Part shown: positions 1 to 10,704 of the stretch, piece after piece
Layout of the letters: each line of letters opens with the position of its first letter
Position numbering within the stretch: position 1 is the first letter of the stretch
Assembly (NCBI GenBank): GCA_022036555.1
Contig: CM039128.1
Coordinates: forward strand, 1,488,001-1,552,000
Direction of reading: 5' to 3'
Origin: Microstegium vimineum
Lineage: Eukaryota; Streptophyta; Magnoliopsida; Poales; Poaceae
Length of the DNA: 64,000 nucleotides
Made by a program: the position numbers and the translations under genes
Notes under the pieces: generated by a model
Databases searched by the model: none
Seen by the model: only the letters and a program-made list of their open reading frames with translations
What the model was told of the DNA's origin: nothing

Positions 1-1638
1 CTTCTCAGCAACTTGGACTCGATAGCGGCTTCAAGTAGGGACACAGTGCTGAAATAATCTGTCGACAACAAATGAGCAATGGAAATGTGATCAGCAAATA
101 TGCTAGCTACTAAACCTTTTGCACTCAGGATGAAGCTGCTGATAGAAGAGAGAAGATGATGCCAGCCGAAAACAGTAAAATGACAGTAAAGCTAGTAAAT
201 GGGCTACTAGATAGAACTAACAAGTTTGCAGGCTTCAGAGTTTAAACAGCCCACACACTGCTGCTCTGACGGCTAAGTAACTTTGCAGGCTTTGTGGTTG
301 CTGGCTGCTTCAGTCCGATGGGCCATGTGATGTGTCAATTACTAATCTAGCTAGCAGGTTCTGCAGGCGCCACAGGAGCCCACATGCAAGATAAAAACTC
401 TTGTGCATACTCAGAATATGCATGATAGAACTATAACACATAAATGTTTGGGAAAATTACCAGAATATTATAAAATATCATCTAGTGCACACCCAGTATC
501 TATCCATACATTATGGCCTGACCAATTATGACTTCTCTTATAACACAAATTGGACGAGAGCAATACATAATCTGGAACCAAAAGCCTGATCTGCATAGCC
601 TGATCTGTGATGGGAACAGGATGGTTCTCTGTTGTGGTAGGCTGGTAGCCATAGGTTTCAGAAACAAAACACCAGGAGGCGAAGCAATTCCAGTCAGAAA
701 CCAGACCAAAAGTGTTCCAGTGTTGTGGTTTTTTATGTGTTTTAATCTGGACCTATGTAAGGTTTTCAGGTGTGGTTTTCCTTATAAACCAGACCAATTC
801 TATTCTTCTTAATTGAAAGGCAGAGCTCCTGCCATTCCATTCAAAGTCAGAAACCATGAATGGAGAGGACTAGCATTGGGAAAAAGGCCTCTGCCCAGCA
901 ACTAAAGATATGACAGCTATGATGATATCCGATTATCTGAACCATTGGGAAGAAAACAAATTTGTCTTCAAAGTTACCTTGGCTGCCATATGAATACCTC
1001 AGATTGATTCAGAAAGCAACTGGATGATTGCTCCAACCCATCCAGAAACGTACAGTGCTATTTGTTTATGAAAGAATAGGTTTGGCATGTTCTAAGAAAT
1101 TCAGTCCAGCATTAGATATAGTCCTAGTACATATGTAACTTTAGATGTGCTTAGAAGCATCTACACAAACAGCATTTCAAGTCGATAAGTACTTTTCAAG
1201 TTTTGGGAAACAATGAAATCACCATTTTAATGGCAGATATATTCTACACTTTGTTGGGGCGGGCACCATCCCTTTGGCAGCATCAGCATCTAATCAACTC
1301 TATTTCGGAACTTAATTTGAAAGCCATATTTATTTCGACCCAGACGTTTTTGGGATGCTTCTAATCAACTCTATGAAACTGCCCAATACAAAAGCACTAT
1401 GAAATAGACAGCAGCTGGTGTGATCTGTGAAGGGAGTAGCAGCACAGTTTTACCAAAAGCAATGCATGCATTTACCTCAGAGGAATTCCATCGAACAACT
1501 TGACTGCAGTGCAGTGCCAAGACACCCAGGGGTTGCCTGAACCAGTAGGAACATGGGTGTAAAAATGTACACCCAATATTTTGTGCGAAAAAATCGAAGT
1601 TTATAGGCCTAATACACGTATACTAGACTTGTTACTGG
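1..1638. other. Unassigned intergenic DNA
   Basis: No convincing gene is visible on either strand; the longest open frames (about 94 codons near 528-812) lack family motifs and are overlapped by equally long antisense frames. A short phrase near 810-830 (TTAATTGAAAGGCAGAGCTC) recurs near 12291-12310, so some of this is old repeat DNA. Confidence 0.5.
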
Positions 1639-2028
1639 ATGGGGAGGGCGCCGGCAGCTAACCTGGCCGGAGGATGCTGGTGCTGCAGAAGGGGCGCCGC
1701 CGGTGGCTGCCGCTGCCGCCGGTGGCCGGCTCCTTCGCGGTGGCAGGGGCGCAGGGGGGAGGGCGAGCCGGAGAGGGGAAGGGGCGAGTTAGCTTGGCCG
1801 GAATGGGGGGAGGTGGCGTCGTGGTGATGGCGAGGTGCTGCCCCTGCCCGGTGGCGCCGTCGCGCCGGTTGCTAGAGATGCTGAGCAGGAGCCAGGAGGC
1901 GACGGGAACATTTTCTGGGCTTAGTTCCTTCGTGGGCTGCCAGAAACAGCAATTGATCTGTTTCTTTCCACGTTGAGACAGTCTTTTGGGTTGGGCCAAA
2001 AACTCACGTCCTGCGTCTAATCTTGTGG
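1639..2028. other. GC-rich segment, unassigned
   Basis: GC content rises sharply between about 1639 and 1900, with CGCCGCCGG-type runs. Open frames exist on both strands (1674-1976 on plus, 1658-2050 on minus) but their composition is Gly/Arg/Pro-rich and matches no family I know. It could be a captured gene fragment or an old 5' exon. The adjacent foldback MITE starts at 2038. Confidence 0.35.
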
Positions 2029-2037
2029 ATTGTGGTT

Positions 2038-2646
2038 GGAAAAAGTCCAATTTTTCTCCCTAAACTTTGGACTGCTTCCATCAGAAATCTTTCCTCCTTC
2101 AACTCTTAAAACCGTTTATTTTAGCTCCCTAGGTGGTTTTGGATGTTGGTTTTGTTTTTTTTTTCCTTTTTTATTTATTTTGACTAAATCTTTAGAAAAA
2201 CATATTAAATCATACAAAAATCATAAAATAAAAAAATCAATTTTGTTGGACTTCACATGAGTAGATCTATACACCGAACATATAATATGGTATACTTCAG
2301 TACAAAGTTTTTAAATTAATTATAGAAAAGTATATATTTTAAAGATACAATAAAAATTTTATACTAAAACATATCATATTATATATTCACTATATAGATC
2401 TACTCATGTAGAGTCTAATAAAATTAGATTTTTTTGTTTTATGATTTTTCTATGATTTACTATGATTTTTCAAAATTTATTCGAAATAAATAATAATAAA
2501 AAAAGACAAAACCACTAACCAAAACCATTCAGGGAGCTAAAACGAACGGTTTTCAAAGTTGAAGGGGGAAAGATTTCTGGTTTCATAATTCAGGGAGGAA
2601 AAACAGATGCGGACCAAAGTTGAGGGAAGAAATTTAGACTTTTTCC
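2038..2646. mobile_element. Mutator-type foldback MITE (609 bp)
   Basis: The two halves are an imperfect inverted repeat of about 300 bp each, beginning GGAAAAAGTCCAA on the left and GGAAAAAGTCTAA on the reverse complement of the right end. It is bracketed by a perfect 9-bp direct repeat ATTGTGGTT (2029-2037 and 2647-2655). A 9-bp target duplication plus long terminal inverted repeats is the Mutator-superfamily signature. It has no coding capacity. A related truncated copy lies at about 9990-10170. Confidence 0.9.
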
Positions 2647-2848
2647 ATTGTGGTTGTAGTATGTCAAAAGTAATGGGCGGAACTCATCCGCTGCGCTAAA
2701 GACGTGTTGGCCCGGGTTAGTTGGACGGCTGGCGAGGACCTCGCGTGGCCGCCGGATGGGTAGACGCGCCGCCTGTTCCTGTGCTGGCTGACGCTTGGAT
2801 TTCGATGGATAGATAGATGACGTTAAACCGAGGTGATCCAGGGCTTTG

Positions 2849-3064
2849 CTCCCTCCCTATGGTCATTTTCGTTTTTTTAAAAACAACTTTAACTGAATAT
2901 AAATTAATAAAAATATTAATATTAATATTTATAGTGTATAAGTAGTATTATTAGGAAGTTAACAAATTTATTTGAAGATACATATGTTGCACGTATTTTT
3001 ACAAATTGAATTTAACTTATGGCACGAACGTAAAAAAACAATGGTCTTTCTTAGATAGTGGGAG
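2849..3064. mobile_element. Degenerate Stowaway-like MITE
   Basis: The left end reads CTCCCTCCCTATGGTCATTTTC and the right end TCTTAGATAGTGGGAG followed by TA. The interior is AT-rich, as in Stowaway (Tc1/mariner-type) MITEs. The terminal repeats are heavily mutated, so boundaries are approximate. Confidence 0.5.
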
Positions 3065-3123
3065 TATTTCAATAGTCTGTAAAAAAAATTATGTTGTAAT
3101 TCGCACCAAGACGTTGGGTCATA

Positions 3124-3350
3124 CTCCCTCTGTCCCCAAGTAAATCATTTCTTAAAATTCGTGCTAGACATTTTTTTAATTTTAACTAACTTTATAAAAA
3201 AATATAACATCTAAGACATACAATGAGTATGTTGTGAAAATATATTTTATGGTGAATCTAATGATACTAATTTGATATAATAAATTTTAATGATTTTTCT
3301 AGAAATTCGGTTAAAGCTCAAAAAGTTGGTGATAAAAGTTGCTTAATGAG
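3124..3350. mobile_element. Degenerate Stowaway-like MITE
   Basis: The left terminus CTCCCTCTGTCCCCAAGTAA directly follows TA, as in Stowaway elements. The right terminus (GCTTAATGAG then TA) is badly eroded. The interior has the usual AT-rich Stowaway phrases such as ACTAACTTTATA and ATTCGGTTAAAG. Confidence 0.5.
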
Positions 3351-4215
3351 TACCATGTTTTTTAGCAGTTTTTTTTAAATCCCCCCTACCTCAATTCGTA
3401 ACATGTTCTTTTTATATTTGTTTGTAATATTGGACTCCGTTTTTTTGTTGCTTTAATTACATCTATGACATCATTTTTTGTTATGTCATTTTATTGTTGT
3501 TGCGTTGTTGTTTTTTATAATTTAGGATCCACCCCTAAGTTACAGTTTGTTTTGTAATATAGGCGTTCCTGTTTGGTTGCTTCCTGATTATGGTCACAAC
3601 ATGCATAATTAATGGTTAGTAGTTAGTTAATATACTTGTTAGGTCGCATCATTCATACTAATTGTTCTATATTGATTGGGGTCATAGGATGCAGTGCATA
3701 TTAATTAAGGTGCAACATCCATACTGATTTGGATAACACCATCCCTATATAAATTAGAGTTCATAAGACATTGACCAAGCTTGCAACATCCATACTAATT
3801 ACTGTTTAAGCATCTATATTGATAAATGTGGCTGTTTTTCTTAGACTTCTCAAAGCATGGATCATGTGTACTCATTTGATTAAGGCTCCATGATCCGTAC
3901 CGATTAGGATTGCATTTGTTTATACTAATTAGGGATACATTAGACATGCATACTGATTAAGGCTATGGTGCATTTCTTTTTTTTTTATTAGACATATGTT
4001 TCCTTTATTTATCGAGCACGCAAGTCCATTATCGAGCACATAAAATAGTATGATTAATTAATAAATGAGACTTGATAACAGTTGGAATTCGATCGTTGGC
4101 ATGAAAATTATTCAAGCATAGACTCGTCCGGCTAGCTACCGGCGTTATTATTATTTGGCATGTAGTATATGGTAGTAGTAATAAATAAGCATGCAGAGCA
4201 GCTAGGGCTCATTAA
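3351..4215. other. AT-rich intergenic DNA downstream of the first PLA1 gene
   Basis: This interval has no open frame of note and no recognisable element ends. It contains several degenerate short repeats of the type CATCCATACTGATT and CATACTAATTAGG between 3640 and 3960, which look like an old, decayed tandem-like repeat. Confidence 0.4.
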
Positions 4216-5453
4216 TTAGATTTGCTGGAAGTCGTTGAGCTTCCACCTGCCGTCGGCGGCATCATCCTTCACCATGCCCTTATTCTTGAGGGCCCACCAT
4301 TCCGCCGGCACAGGGTACTCATCCTTGAGCGCGTCGACGCGCTTGTTCACGAGCGCCACGTCACGTTCCACCTCCAACTTAAACCCACCGGCGCTGCCCT
4401 GCTCGCCGGCGACGCCGTGCAGGTAGCACTCGAGGTTGTGCAGCGTCTGCGCCGTGCCAGGCCACCTGAGGTACGGCGACTTGCCGGTGTCGATGGGCAG
4501 CGTGGTCCCGGCCACGTCCACGTACGCCAGCAGCGGGTGCATCGGCACGACGTCGCCGGCGTTCTTCACGTGGAGTGCCTTGAGGTCCTTGAACGAGTGG
4601 AACGCCGCCCTGAAGAAACGGTTGCCGACGTGCGGGCACGCGAACACGACCGCCGTCACCGGACATGACGACGATCCGTTCACGCCGTGGCTGACGATGT
4701 CGACGGCGTTGAGGATGGAGATGGCGGCGCCGAGGCTGTGTCCGGTGACGGTGATGCTAATCTCCTCGTCCTTGTAAAGCTCCACCAACCTCCTCACCTC
4801 CTCGAACACCTGGTCTCTTGCACTCATCTTGTTGAACTTTGAGCCGGCATGGCTAGACGTGTACACCGACAAGAACCCCATATGCACCATCGCCAACGGG
4901 TTGGTGATGGCGCCGGCGCCGGCGCCGCCGGAGCCGCCGAGGACCGGCGCGGCGGGGACGGGGGTGAAGGTGAAGTCATTGAGCCACTCGAGGTTCTGCA
5001 CGGTCCCACGCCACGCGACGACGATGTCGCGTCGTCCCAGCGCGGCGGCGCCCTCGTCGGTGGCCACGGCGACGTAGCCCATGAAGTTGGACTCTCTCGA
5101 CCACACGTCCTTGAGCGTCGCCAGTGGGCGGAGGAGGAAGGCGTCCGGGAGGAGCTGCCCTGACGTGGAGTAGATGAACTTGGTGATCTGTAGTGGCCGG
5201 GTGCTGTCACGCCGGAGGTGGTGAGGAGGTCGGAGTAGCCGTACATGCAGGCGCCGGCGTGTGGGGACCGCCGCTCTGTGTTGAAGCCGTCGTAGGTTGC
5301 TTGTGCTAGCTCGCCGTAGGAGATTATGCTCTTGCGGAGGTCCATGTCTAGTGGGTCCAGGAGACCTCTCCATGAGTTCTCGCCGTGGAGCTCCCGCCAC
5401 CTCTTGGCAATGCCGTTGCCGACGACGACGCTTCCATTTCCAGAGGATGCCAT
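4216..5453 (-). pseudogene. Class II phospholipase A1, intronless, one-base frameshift
   Basis: This encodes a DAD1-like class II phospholipase A1, a cytosolic alpha/beta hydrolase that removes sn-1 acyl chains from phospholipids. The start at 5453 opens with MASSGNG and then the family N-terminus WRELHGENSWRGLLDPLD. The later frame carries YVAVATDEGAAALGRRDIVV, the nucleophile motif GHSLG (Ser about residue 240) and NAGDVVP (candidate Asp about 301). The His lies in the HNLECYLH segment, and the end is LNDFQQI. Full length would be about 412 residues, normal for the family. The two halves lie in different frames: a base is missing at 5188-5190, between GHY and ITKF, where the sister gene reads straight through. 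No transit peptide is seen. There is no intron where the sister at 27-32.7 kb has one. It may be a true pseudogene, an allele-specific lesion or a sequencing error; the rest of the coding sequence is undamaged. Confidence 0.9.
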
Positions 5454-5559
5454 GGCTATAGTGTACAGCCTGAGGAGTGAGAAGTGAGGAGCTAGCTTGG
5501 TGTTGTTTGTGTTGTGTTGCTCTTGCTTGGTTTGGTTCTTCAGCTTGGAGTGTCGTCTC

Positions 5560-5567
5560 TATTTATA
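5560..5567 (-). promoter_or_regulatory. TATA box of the first PLA1-II gene
   Basis: The minus strand reads TATAAATA about 107 bp upstream of the ATG at 5453, the usual distance once a short 5' UTR is allowed. The same box with flanking sequence recurs near 6713 and 8688 in the promoter duplicates. Confidence 0.75.
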
Positions 5568-5924
5568 GGCGTGGTACGTCCTGCTGCGTACGTCGTGCGT
5601 CGGCAGGTCTGGGACGAATCAGTGCACTGAAGAAAGAAGCAAAATTTATTTAAAGGGAAGAAAACAAACAAAATTTTTAAATCAAACGCAAGATAGAATT
5701 AATAATCAGTTGGAAAGGAAAATGACAGCACAACAGGAGTTAGGAGGTATGGTGGATTAATTGCATGCAAATGGGCGCGTGGTCCGCGCGTGGCAATCAA
5801 TATAGGAGTGTGGACGCGTGATCCGCGTGGCAATCAAGAGCTAGCGAGGCTGCAGAGGTAGATGAATTTTTTTCCCCTGTCTACGGTCTACGGTAGTATA
5901 AATATAATGTAACTCTGGTATATA
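5568..5924. promoter_or_regulatory. Upstream region of the first PLA1-II gene, source of a duplicated promoter
   Basis: This segment contains the phrases GTCGTGCGTCGGCAGGTC, AATAATCAGTTGGAAAGG and GTGATCCGCGTGGCAATCAA. All of these recur in the same order at 8710-8930, showing that the promoter itself was duplicated. The phrase CGCGTGGCAATCAA occurs twice locally (near 5787 and 5825), a small internal duplication. Confidence 0.7.
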
Positions 5925-6221
5925 CTCCCTCATACCAAATTACACTAAATTATAAGTTATTATTAAAATCTTAGAGAGTTAAAATATCTCAAGTTTGATT
6001 AAATTAAAATAAAAAAATATAAAGACTCAAGTTTGATTAAAATAATAAAAAATATAAAGATTTTATAATATAAAATAAACATATTATGAAAATATAATTG
6101 ATGAAAAATCTAACGATACTAATTAGTTATCATTATAAATGTTATTATATATAAAACCTTGAGATACTTGGATTGTCTAAAGATTGTTAAAATGACTTAG
6201 TACAATTTAGGATGGAGGTAG
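5925..6221. mobile_element. Stowaway-like MITE
   Basis: The left end CTCCCTCATACCAAATTA follows TA (5923-5924). The right end is CAATTTAGGATGGAGGTAG, whose reverse complement resembles the left end. The interior is AT-rich. It sits inside the duplicated upstream block and is absent from the copy at 8.7-9.1 kb, so it inserted after the duplication or was lost from the copy. Confidence 0.75.
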
Positions 6222-6350
6222 TGTATTTTTTTTATTTATCTACTGCCACATACACAAACAAAACAATCAGATGCATGTGATTAATGTAGTCTATCAGTCC
6301 ATGATTTACATGACACATATGTAGACCTCAGTCTTTGTAGACTATGGGCC

Positions 6351-6520
6351 TGTTTAGATCGCGTCAAAATTTTAAAACTTAATTTACAAGATTTCATGTC
6401 ACATTAAATTTTTGGACGCATGCATAAAACTTAAATATATGTAAAAAAATAATTAATTATACTGTAATTTGCGAGATGAATCTTTTGAGTCCAATTACTC
6501 CATGGTTAGAAAATAATTAA
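6351..6520. repeat. Truncated MITE-type repeat
   Basis: The segment starts GGGCCTGTTTAGATC and continues with TTTGGACGCATGCATAAA and TTTGCGAGATGAATCTTTTGAG. These phrases recur in a very common grass MITE family with Tourist- or hAT-type ends. No matching right terminus was found, so it is incomplete. Confidence 0.45.
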
Positions 6521-6639
6521 TAAAGAAAACAATTAACAAATACAAATGAAATACTACAATACTTTACACGGTGAATACAAACGTACGTACCTCCGGGAGG
6601 CCGCGCTCGGCGAATCGTACACTTGCGAGTCGTCGTGTC

Positions 6640-6790
6640 CAACCTGAGTATATATATCGTCGCTTGCCGTTGTTTGTGTTAATTGCTTGGTTTTGTGCTT
6701 CAGCTTGGAATGTATTTATAGTCGCCAATGGCGCCATATATATCCTGCCCGCTGGAGAGCTCCAGTATACCGGCCGTATACGGGTCATTG
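6640..6790 (-). repeat. Partial duplicate of the PLA1-II core promoter
   Basis: The stretch TTGTTTGTGTTAATTGCTTG ... GCTTCAGCTTGGAATGTATTTATAG parallels 5505-5570, the 5' UTR and TATA region of the first PLA1-II gene. The TATA box (TATAAATA on minus, about 6713-6720) is kept, but no PLA1 reading frame follows downstream. It is a relic of a lost copy. Confidence 0.7.
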
Positions 6791-6799
6791 ATATCAGAA

Positions 6800-7181
6800 G
6801 ATACCCCGCACGTTGTTGGCATACTCTATTAAAAATAAAACTGTTGCGTATATGAGTTATGAATTATTTGCTTGTACGTTGTTATATCCATTCTTTTCAA
6901 AATTGGCTGCATTAAGAGATTGGAAGTTAGTCGGATGAGATATGGATAGTTAATGAAAAATAATATGGACGGCTTGTTCTTATCTCCATTTTTGTCAAAA
7001 TTGGTTACATTAAGATGTTGGAAGTTAGTGAGATGACGTAACTCTTAGTGAGAGATGATGTGGATAGTTAGTGGAAGATGATATAGATAACCTGTATGTT
7101 AGATATAACTTGCAGTGAACATTAGCTTTATAAAAAGATATAGATTGATGAGGATATTTGTCATGCGTGAATAATATATTG
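6800..7181. other. AT-rich intergenic DNA with an internal direct repeat
   Basis: Two related stretches, near 6890-6960 and 6980-7080, share CATTAAGA..TTGGAAGTTAGT and GAGATGA..TGGATAGTTA, a degenerate tandem repeat of about 95-100 bp. No gene is seen. Confidence 0.4.
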
Positions 7182-7806
7182 ATCCATTCATTCCAAAATA
7201 AGTATTATATTTTGTTCCCGATGATGAGTCAAACACTTTTGACCTCGACCAAAAAAAATAAAAAAAATATTAATATATATAGTATATAAGGCAACGTATC
7301 AGGTGCAAACTACAATCTTCGTGAAAACCCGTGTAAACCATGGCAAAAAAGTTGTCTAAATTCATCAAAAAAATCACACATGTAGATGATATGATGATAC
7401 ACAACTTTGTAAAATATATTGTCCAAACTCTACTTCACTTGTGAGGTATAAAAATAAGAAATTTCAAGCCACAAAGGTGTCCAGATGATTTATTAGAAAT
7501 TTGTTATTTTTATATCTAACAAACGAAGTCGAGTTTGGACAAGATAGTTTACATGGTTGTGTATCATCGTATCATCTACATGTGTGATTTTTTTTTGTGA
7601 ATTTAAATAACTTTTTTATCTTGGTTTGCTCGGGTTTTCACGAAATTGTAGTTTGCACAGGATACGTTCCCAGTATATAATTAGTATCATATCTATCGTT
7701 ATGTTGTTATAAGTTTATATGGAGATACAAGTGTATCTAATACTTTTACAAACATAATTAGTTTTTAGAAAGTTTAACCAGCACAAATATTTTCGGACAA
7801 AGAGAG
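7182..7806. mobile_element. Stowaway-like MITE split by a second MITE
   Basis: The left end (CCATTCATTCCAAAATAAGTA) and the right end (TTTTCGGACAAAGAGAG then TA) are Stowaway-like. The interior is interrupted at 7290-7671 by a Mutator-type MITE with a 9-bp target duplication, which dates the Stowaway as the older insertion. Confidence 0.55.
7290..7671. mobile_element. Mutator-type MITE with about 150-bp inverted repeats
   Basis: The left terminus GGCAACGTATCAGGTGCAAA and the reverse complement of the right terminus GGGAACGTATCCTGTGCAAA run in parallel for about 150 bp. Later matches include CACACATGTAGATGAT and GATGATACACAAC. A perfect 9-bp direct repeat AGTATATAA flanks it (7281-7289 and 7672-7680). 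It has no coding capacity. Confidence 0.92.
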
Positions 7807-8022
7807 TACAATTGATCTTCTAGTATTCAGATCTGAATCTAGGCACTAAAGGAAAGAGACAAGGGGGAAAAACAAACAAAATTGTAGAACAGGAGGTAGT
7901 CTAGAATGCATGCAGCTCCTCCCTAGTATGTGATTTAGGTTAGACCTAATTTACATCATCTTCTAAGGCCATATAGAATGAAGAGGCTCCTGCAAAAACA
8001 CTTAACTTGCCTAGTTAACTTA

Positions 8023-8193
8023 GGCCATCCTCAATGGGAACCATGTGTTTGGAAACAGTGCATAAGAGTTTTATGGAGATGAAACTGTCTCTACTCTCAT
8101 AAAACTCTCATCATTTCTCTCTTCATTAATATAGTGACACATCAGCATTTTTAATGCCCATAAGACTTTGATGAAATTCCATCGAGACTGTCC
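8023..8193. mobile_element. Tourist-like MITE
   Basis: The left end GGCCATCCTCAATGGGAA and the reverse complement of the right end GGACAGTCTCGATGGAAT are related. The element is flanked by TTA on both sides (8020-8022, 8194-8196), the usual PIF/Harbinger target. It is 171 bp long and non-coding. Confidence 0.65.
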
Positions 8194-8637
8194 TTAAGAG
8201 CTTGTTTTGAGCACTTTTTTCCTACAATGCCAACGACATTGGAGTGGTCAACTAGCTTGTACCGGCGTGTGTCCCTTCTCGATCCTTGCTCACTTTGCCT
8301 TCTGTCTTATTCCCAAATTCCCAACCTATTAGCTCAAGTTTGGTGGTGAGGTCATAGGTTGGGTCCACAGAGCTTGGGCTTGATGCCGCAGGGACGTGGT
8401 GGAGTAACTTTTGATCACTCGCCGTACCTAGCTGCTATAATCCGTACAAATCACGGTGTCAGGTTTGCTTCGTGCTATTGAACCGATTTTAATCTATACA
8501 GATCAGGAGCTATATATGAGAATATTATTTTTCTTTTATAATAACAAATCAGCCGTATAAATCAGCAAAAACGACCGATTTAATACTAGCCGACAATAGC
8601 CGCACATTTTTACTGATTCAGAACTATATGCCTTCAC
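8194..8637. other. Unassigned intergenic DNA
   Basis: No gene or well-defined element is visible. This is where the body of the PLA1 copy belonging to the promoter relic at 8.64-9.15 kb would be expected, but no lipase motif is detectable here. Confidence 0.4.
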
Positions 8638-9150
8638 CTACCTACCTGCTACTTGCTGCTTCAGAATTATGATTGATTTGTATTTATAGGCGTAGGTACA
8701 CGTGTCCTGCTACGTCGTGCGTCGGCAGGTCATCTTGGCCGAATCTGTGCACTAATTAAAGAAAAGAAGCAAATTATAAAGGGAAGAAAACATATTAAAT
8801 AAAATTCAAATGAAACGCAAGAATAAATAATCAGTTGGAAAGGAGAATGACATCACAGCAGGAAGGTATATGGTGGATTAATTGTATGCAAATGCGTGGG
8901 CGCGTGATCCGCGTGGCAATCAAGATCGGAGTATGCATGGGGCAATCCGAGTAGAGTGATGGAAAAAAATTCTAGAGCAGAGGCTGGAGTAGAGAGATGG
9001 AAAAAATTTCTATACATAATTACATATATGCAACTCCAATACATATCTCTTCTGATCTACTGCCACGTGTGCAAACAAGGCAATCAAATGTATGCATGTA
9101 ATTGATGAGGGTCATGACTCATGACTGACATGGCTCATGTACGTAGACCA
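8638..9150 (-). repeat. Duplicated PLA1-II promoter without a gene
   Basis: This block parallels 5540-5830 and then 6221-6340. Shared phrases include GTATTTATAGGCGT, CGTCGTGCGTCGGCAGGTC, AATAATCAGTTGGAAAGG, GGTGGATTAATTG, CGTGATCCGCGTGGCAATCAA and ATCTACTGCCAC. The TATA box is retained near 8682-8692. No lipase coding sequence lies downstream (towards lower coordinates). The copy lacks the Stowaway found at 5925-6221 in the parent. Confidence 0.85.
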
Positions 9151-9985
9151 CGCTTAGATCGTGTTGAGTTCACATGTGACAACTATCAACGATGAACACG
9201 GTGTACACGGAATCTGCAGATGCGGGCCCTACCACCCATGTGTACATGGTCCTGTACGTGACAGCCGGAGCAAGTGCATGGTCCTGTACGTGACAATAAT
9301 GCCAGGCTTAAACGTGCATTTACATGACCCGCTGTCCTACGTGGCATGTCGATTCATTGTTGAGACCCGGAAAAGGGAATTTCGCGAATGTCGATAATTT
9401 CGGTACTGGCCGGAAGAAAAAATCTGAAATTTTGTAAAGTAATACATACTCCATCCATACCTTTTCATACGTCACTAGGGAAGCGTGTTGTGAAGAGAGA
9501 GCATGTTTCTCCAGCGACACGGGAGAAAGAGTGCGCTAATAACTCTAGACTCTTATTTTCAATTATTTATATTGCTATTGTGTAGTCATATATGTGCTAA
9601 TCTCTAAAAAATATCGGTGAAATTTCTATCGAATTTCACTTTCTTTAAGACTATACAAGTAAATATCTCTTCTATTTTACTTTTCATAAATCAAATTAGA
9701 CCCGGAGAAAAGAAACTGCATTTAGAATTAGGCCCAGAGATTATTGGGCCGGATAGGAGCAATTCCGGTACGGCCCGGTAAAATACAGGGAAAGCAACAA
9801 ACTCGTTTCCTAGTGCAGGTCCAGGTCCAGGTCCAGCCGAAAACAAATAGAGCAAATCGGGGGCGAGCGTTCGTCGTCTTAAACCCGGGGCAAAAAAAAA
9901 TCTACTCGGTCTCTCTCAACTATTACAAATGTCTCTCTCACAACTAGAAAAAACCAGAAATAATTTTAAGCCGGACATATAAACC
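9151..9985. other. Unassigned DNA with short repeats
   Basis: Near 9245-9295 the phrase CATGGTCCTGTACGTGACA occurs twice in tandem. Near 9812-9838 there is a hexamer run (CAGGTC)n. No convincing coding region is seen. Confidence 0.4.
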
Positions 9986-10170
9986 CCTTTGACTGTTTCT
10001 GTAGATGTTTTTTCTTTTATATTTATTTCAACTGAATCTTTAAAAATTATAGTACATTAAAAAATATCATAAAATAAAAAATCTAATTTTATTGGACTCC
10101 GCATGACGACATGAGTAGATCTACATAGTACACATATGATATGATATGCTTTAGTATAATTTTTTTCGAG
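9986..10170. repeat. Truncated relative of the 2.0-kb Mutator MITE
   Basis: Phrases such as TTTATATTTATTT..ACT.AATCTTTA, ATCATAAAATAAAAAA, TTGGACT.C.CATGA and GAGTAGATCTA match one arm of the element at 2038-2646 in the same order. The second arm and a 9-bp target repeat were not found. Confidence 0.6.
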
Positions 10171-10258
10171 CTTTAGTTGTATGTTTTTCTGTAATTATTT
10201 CATAGCTGCAGTTTCTATGGTCCTATTGTGGTGATTTTTTTATGGTGGACTAATCATT

Positions 10259-10701
10259 GGCCCTGTTTGGATCCTAGGGTTAGAGCTGGTTTGAGCTAGT
10301 TTGCACTCAACTAGCCGAAAAGTATCCAACACAGGAGGGCTAGTTGCAACTAACCCACCAAAAAAAACTAACTCCTCAAAGAGGTAATTATTTGGGCTAG
10401 TTTGTGCTAGTTGTGGTGGAACATAGGACCCACCTCATATGCAACTACAAAAAATATTATAATTAACAAACCAAACATCCAAATAAAATTCTGATTACAC
10501 CATTGAGTTCGTTACAATAAATACTTTAAAATAAGATCCCACATGGATATATTTGGATGATTTTTAAAAATAATTTATTATCAAACTAACCCAAACTAGC
10601 ATTAGATCCAAACACCTCCTTGGCTAGAGCTAATTTGAGCTAGTTTACAAACTAACTCTAACCTCTAGCTCTAGCCCAGCTAGAGTGATCCAAACAGAGC
10701 C
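10259..10701. mobile_element. Tourist/Harbinger-like MITE (443 bp)
   Basis: The terminus GGCCCTGTTTGGATCCTAGG is mirrored by GGCTCTGTTTGGATCACTCT at the other end. The sub-terminal stretches are rich in CTAGC/GCTAG (AGCTGGTTTGAGCTAGTTTG). A 3-bp ATT lies on both sides (10256-10258, 10702-10704). It is non-coding. Confidence 0.75.
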
Positions 10702-10704
10702 ATT

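Noticed and set aside
4222..5163. Plus-strand frames over the first PLA1 gene (148, 113 and 104 codons)
   Set aside because: They are antisense to a well-supported lipase coding sequence and arise from its high GC third positions.
5185..5195. A tiny intron explaining the frame change in the first PLA1 gene
   Set aside because: No GT-AG pair of intron size fits; the homologous protein is continuous and only one base is missing.
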